DNA from: Lithospermum erythrorhizon
Lineage: Eukaryota; Streptophyta; Magnoliopsida; Boraginales; Boraginaceae
DNA: 64,000 nucleotides
Direction of reading: 5' to 3'
NCBI GenBank assembly: GCA_019722365.1
Contig: JADFUC010002052.1
Span: 1 to 64,000, forward strand
Part shown: in pieces, positions 59,774 through 64,000 of the stretch
Layout of the letters: each line of letters starts with the position of its first letter
Position numbering within the stretch: position 1 is the first letter of the stretch
Translations under genes and position numbers: made by a program
Notes under the pieces: model-generated
Seen by the model: the letters and a program-made list of their open reading frames with translations, nothing else
Database searches by the model: none
Told to the model about the DNA's origin: nothing

Positions 59774-60071
59774 AATCCGGAATACACTCAAAGCGGAGCA
59801 GAAAGAGCGTAATCTTTGGTACAACGAAGGAAGGCAGAAGCGAGGGGATTCTTCCAGACAACAAAGGCAAAGTGAATCAAGGTATGCCGATGAATCAAGG
59901 TTTCGCATTAATGTCGATCAGAGAACAACCGGCCAAGAGCGTGATAGACGACAACAACGTTCTCATGCACAAAATATTAGGAAAACGAGCACGTCAAGTA
60001 CAATCTACACAAAGAAAATCGAGGTCATGTTGTCCTTGCTAGATTTTGTTAGCCTAGATATAACCTTATAG
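59774..60071 (+). pseudogene. Unidentified 99-codon reading frame, Arg/Gln-rich
   Basis: From about 59774 one frame is open to a tag at 60069-60071 and reads AEQKERNLWYNEGRQKRG, then QQRQSESRYADESRFRINVD and ERDRRQQRSHAQN. There is no start codon in frame at a sensible place; a splice-acceptor-like tgattgccag lies 70 bases upstream in another frame. It may be a transposon fragment or a degraded exon. I do not recognise the family. Confidence 0.25.
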
Positions 60072-61735
60072 GGGGGGTGAATAAGGTTTGAATTAAATTA
60101 TTATCTTTTTCGAGTTTAATTTAACTGTCATAGGAATTAAAAAAGCGATAGGAATATAAATTAATTCGATGAATGACTACCCAAACTCGAGAATGATTAG
60201 TCAACAATTTAACTATCAAAATGATTAACAATAATAATAAAGAATACTTGAAAATAAAAGGAAGTAGAAAGACAATACACGATTTTTAAGCGAGCTTGGT
60301 TCCCCTCTTGCCCGACCGTCGGCTTTCCAACCTCGGGATTTGGCAAAGATAACTAGCTGACTTGAAGAATGTTTGAATACAGCATGGCAAGCTTATACCG
60401 AGAGACTATTGCTCAAACGCTAACCTCCAACTAGTGACCCAAGCTGCCGCTAAGGTTTCAACTCCTAATCAACCTAGATTAGGAACCCAAGAGGCTTACG
60501 CTTCTTAGGATTTCACTTTACTACTCAACTTAGAATAGAAAACCCTATGCTTTACCACGCAAGGATTTCACTCAAACACAATAAAAGGAATTGAGATATT
60601 ACACTTTTAAGCACAACTAGGAAGCTTCTCTACAAAAGATAATGAAAAATTAAATGTAGGAGTTATGACTTTTTGCCTTTGATTTCAAGAATTAATTGTT
60701 GAAATTAGGTCAAAAGAATTATCAAAAATTTGTTTTTTGTTTTAAAAAGGAAAGAGACTTTATATAATGCACAAAATTTAAAATTTGAAAAATTTGCCCG
60801 CGTAGTGACCCCCCATCGGGGCCGGGGGGTGCCGATGAGCCCTCGATGGGTTAAGTGCAACGGTCGCCGCTTGACTCTGTATGAACCTAGCAGAGGTCAA
60901 GGCCTCTCATCAGGGACCGAGAACCCTCGTGGGGTCTGTCAATTCGAATTTTCTCTTCCAAAATAAGAAACGTTTGAAGCCAATTCTCGAAACAAAATGA
61001 CACGGTCATTTGTACGAGACTTAACCATGAATCAATCTATACTTGGGAAGTTAGAAAAAAAATGGACTATCGATTTTAAAACACAATAAGATTAAATACA
61101 TAAAAGTCATTACCATATTTAAAACGACAATATACTAGAGTGTAGAGTTTCCTTACAAACGCCTATGAACAATAAAGAACACGAGCTCCTTGAAAGGCTT
61201 GGCGTTTGTTAGACTCATCCATGAGCCTCCGAACATCCCGATCAACATTTTAAGCGCTTGAACATATTAAAGAATAAACCTGAATACATGTTCACTTGAA
61301 AACGGGATTAGTTCGATTAAACAATTTGTTATCTTCAAAAATAGGTTTGAATGGAATACCATTATTCAACAAACTCCCCCTTTTTTATGATAACAAATGG
61401 AAGCTTGCTCTTTAAGGGGAAAGAAATATAAGACACAAACATGACTCATAAACATAATAAGATTAAAGGTTTTTGCTACAGTAGAACAATAATAACATGG
61501 ATGATATATCAATAAAGCACTAAATAAGCATGGCCGCGAAATAGTTAATAAAACGTCAACAACTATCATAAGAAATAAAACATCAACATGCTAACATAGA
61601 GATAAAACATCAAAGCATAAATCACATACACTCCCCCGCTTTGGGATCATCACAAAGGGGAACGCAGCTTTATTAAAACCTAAACAGAAACAACTAAAGC
61701 ATAAAAACATAGGGGTCAAAGCCATCAAAAGTCCT
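60060..61735. mobile_element. Retroelement-like non-coding sequence
   Basis: Contains phrases common in plant LTR-element spacers: cttatagggggggtgaataagg near 60066 and caaactcccccttttttatg near 61370, with a second actcccccgctttgggatc near 61630. A GC-rich segment at 60795-60960 repeats catcggggccggggggtgcc and catcagggaccgagaaccc, similar in style to the array near 63.5 kb. No terminal repeats could be set. Confidence 0.4.
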
Positions 61736-61739
61736 CTAG

Positions 61740-63263
61740 ATGATCTTAGGACCACCGCTACCCGCATCAAAGAAAGACCTCATTGCATCCTCCTCATCAT
61801 CATCATCAATGATATAATCTTCAGAACCCGATCCCGGAGAAAGTAGTCGGATGCGGCGTAGATGCGGATGTGTACTTGTACCCATGACCCAGGTGGTATC
61901 CTCGATCTCGACCTCGTCATCCAGTCACCAAATATTTCTTGTGGGCCTTACGTCTTCTCATTAGCAATCCAAAACAAGAGAGAATTTCATAATTCCTTTG
62001 ACATAGTCCTTTATGTTCTTGTTTTCCTTGAGATGTTTCTTGGCCTAAATAAGTTGCACTTGATTATCCTCAATAACTTGTTGCCTCCGTATAATCTCCA
62101 TTAAGCCTAGTGTCATGATCTTGGGAAACATCTTGCTCAGCGCCTGGCAGGAGCTTACACCATCATCCTTCATCGTAAGCTTCTCCATTAAGATCATCCG
62201 TCCAGCCATCATCGTCGAAGTCCTGCATCGTAACATATAAATGCGTCGAAAATACAGGGGTCCTCCAAATCATCTTCCTAATTTTCCTCCCATCATGGCT
62301 AAATTGCTCTTATCCTCCCGATGAGCCAATTTAGCCTCCCCTTTCACCAAGCCGGTTATTGTGATGCAGCGATTGTGCACGTCCTAAAATAGTCTTTAGT
62401 GATACAGGTGCCCACATATCAATAGCATACCTCTAGGAAACACTCTATCTCCTCCCCAAGACTCCATAATATGTGTAATAAGCATCCCATACGGAAGAGT
62501 TGTTGCCTTGTGTGCCCGCTAGAGGTAGCTTAGCGTGTGAAAGCAATTATAATTGGAAGATTTATACGTTGACGGAGCATAAACTTGTAGGTTAAGGAGT
62601 TTACCACCCTACTCGGATTCTGCCGAGAACCCACGAGGGGATAGCGACTTCACAAAACAAGTATTGGCAAATCTTGCCTCTCCCAGTGTACAAATGTAAG
62701 CACGGCAAAGTATCGACCACCCTTGCTTTCGTACACGTTTCACAAACCTCCGCCCCGTTGTTCAACATTGCGGTCCGTTTACCGCCGACTTCGATCTCGT
62801 CATGGAGCCATCAACCCGCATAACGCTAGAGAAACCATTACATGACAACCCAAAGTCTTCCCTAAAATTTTCATCTTATACTCAAGCGACCTCCACGTTT
62901 AGTTCCAACTTAATATTGAGATTATTACTATTTGGGTGTGAACAACAACATGCTCATAGAACAAATAAACTCAATCCCGGAGGAGGAAAGATAATATGGA
63001 CTACCCACAATTTTCTCCATTTTGGAATTTGACAAGATCTGAGAATGTTGTCCCCTCGAAGTCTCCTCCGTCGTAGTAATGCAGTCAAGAATGTTAGGAG
63101 CACTTGATTCTTCCCTTTCCGCCTCTGATAGCAAAGGATTTACATTGGCACTATGTTGTGGATTTGAGGAACTCCCACCTTGATAAATAACCACTTGATT
63201 AGAGGATTTTGGATTTTGAGTTCTTGCCCTCTTTTTTGTAGGTTTTGAAGGATTTGAGGCCAT
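61740..63263 (-). pseudogene. Decayed plant-transposon-type ORF
   Basis: The start at 63263 reads MASNPSKPTKKRARTQNPKS, a basic opening common in proteins carrying the plant 'putative transposon protein' domain. After stops, the frame with LTYKFMLRQRINLPIIIAF near 62590-62540 and QQLFRMGCLLHILWSLGE near 62500-62450 matches the shape of that domain. The final open piece at 62236-62045 is unassigned. There is no reverse transcriptase or integrase here, so I cannot name the element type. Confidence 0.4.
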
Positions 63264-63419
63264 TATAATGGGAATAAGATTTGGGAATTAAAATGATAAA
63301 GGACAACTTTGGATGGATTGTTGATGAAATTGGTAGTAAGAGGCGGTTATGGGATGAATTAAGGGTTGAAAATTTGTGATTTTGTGTTGAAATGGGGGAA
63401 GAAATCAATTTGAGGAGGT

Positions 63420-63740
63420 ATATATAGAAGCGATTCGGCCGAGACCCATTCGAGAGGTAGGGGTCTCGATGGGGTCTCCCCGATGAGGCGATTTCTGGCG
63501 AGTGGTTATTTACGACCCATGAGACCCATTCGAGAGGGTCTCGATGGGCTTTATGTAATGGTGGTTATTTACGTTCGCCGAGACCCGTTCGGTCTCGATG
63601 GGCTGCGAGCAGGACGGGGGGTTATTTTTGCATCGAGGACACCGTCGAGGCAGTCTCGATGGGGTCTCGATCACCGGCATAATTTGTTTGTAGTTATTTG
63701 GTCATCGAGACCCATTCGAGAGGAGTGCCGATGAATACCG
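63420..63740. repeat. GC-rich tandem array with gagacccattcgagagg units
   Basis: About four units of roughly 75 bases, each with ggttattt(a)cg, gagacccattcgagagggtc and tcgatgggct. The core is close to an inverted repeat (gagaccc...gggtctc) and could fold as a hairpin. It lies just upstream of the decayed minus-strand ORF. Confidence 0.75.
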
Positions 63741-64000
63741 ATGACCCGGGTAAAGGATTTCACCAATTCCACACATTAATCTGATCGTCCCGTACAACCC
63801 GGCCGAATCAACCCGACACATTCAATTTAAGCAACCATCCAGCAATTTCACTCAAAAACGACAAAACCAACATCTCACTACCTGATACTGACCGTGAACT
63901 TTCCGCCAACAACGTCCTCAACAAATCAACTCACCACAATCGGACAATTTTATCATTTGGCTTATCATCCCCAAAAAATTGACACAATTTAAACACATGT
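63741..64000. other. No recognisable feature
   Basis: Short A/C-rich stretch at the window edge, with no supported gene or repeat. Confidence 0.4.

Noticed and set aside
5400..63740. CRISPR array or prokaryotic operon
   Set aside because: Repeats lack uniform spacers and the genes are spliced plant genes; the tandem arrays are minisatellites.

Overview
This window is nuclear DNA from a flowering plant, probably a eudicot. The evidence is GT-AG introns of plant size, a peroxisomal malate dehydrogenase with a PTS2 presequence, a plastid pyrophosphatase, a PLS-class PPR protein, and abundant plant hAT, Mutator-like, Stowaway-like and Copia sequences. I cannot fix the family or species from sequence alone.

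Layout. 0-15 kb is a graveyard of transposons. It starts with a broken Copia element next to an inverted LTR, followed by two related hAT elements lying head to head. The right-hand hAT (8375-13635) has terminal inverted repeats and a perfect 8-bp target duplication. 15.4-17.0 kb is a non-autonomous TIR element whose terminal repeats are each tandemly doubled. 17.9-37.1 kb is a gene island: tubulin-folding cofactor A (+), a degenerate tRNA-Trp, FKBP12 (-), a single-exon J-domain protein (-), beta-ureidopropionase (+), a mitochondrial HSP70 with an in-frame stop (+), and a plastid-type soluble inorganic pyrophosphatase (-). 37.38-44.03 kb is a second hAT element with a perfect 8-bp target duplication, a decayed RICESLEEPER-like transposase and two internal tandem arrays. 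44-50 kb holds decayed Mutator-like sequence: a FAR1-type transposase on minus and a reading frame resembling the domain that accompanies Ulp1-like MULE proteins on plus. 50.7-52 kb looks like a small Ac-like element with Stowaway-type repeats. 52.2-58.3 kb is a second gene island with a PPR protein (+) and peroxisomal malate dehydrogenase (-). 60-64 kb is another decayed retroelement with a GC-rich tandem array.

The genes are ordinary housekeeping genes with no pathway linking them: tubulin folding, protein folding, pyrimidine breakdown, organelle chaperoning, plastid pyrophosphate removal, organelle RNA metabolism and peroxisomal NAD recycling. Exon structures below were joined by hand at splice sites. 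Five of them give proteins of 112, 113, 291, 354 and 414 residues with all reading phases consistent.

I found no convincing new biological system. The most unusual structures are the head-to-head hAT pair, a palindromic GGTACC-centred motif repeated through the hAT ends, the doubled-TIR element, a GC-AG intron in beta-ureidopropionase bounded by an 18-bp direct repeat, and the lesion in mitochondrial HSP70.
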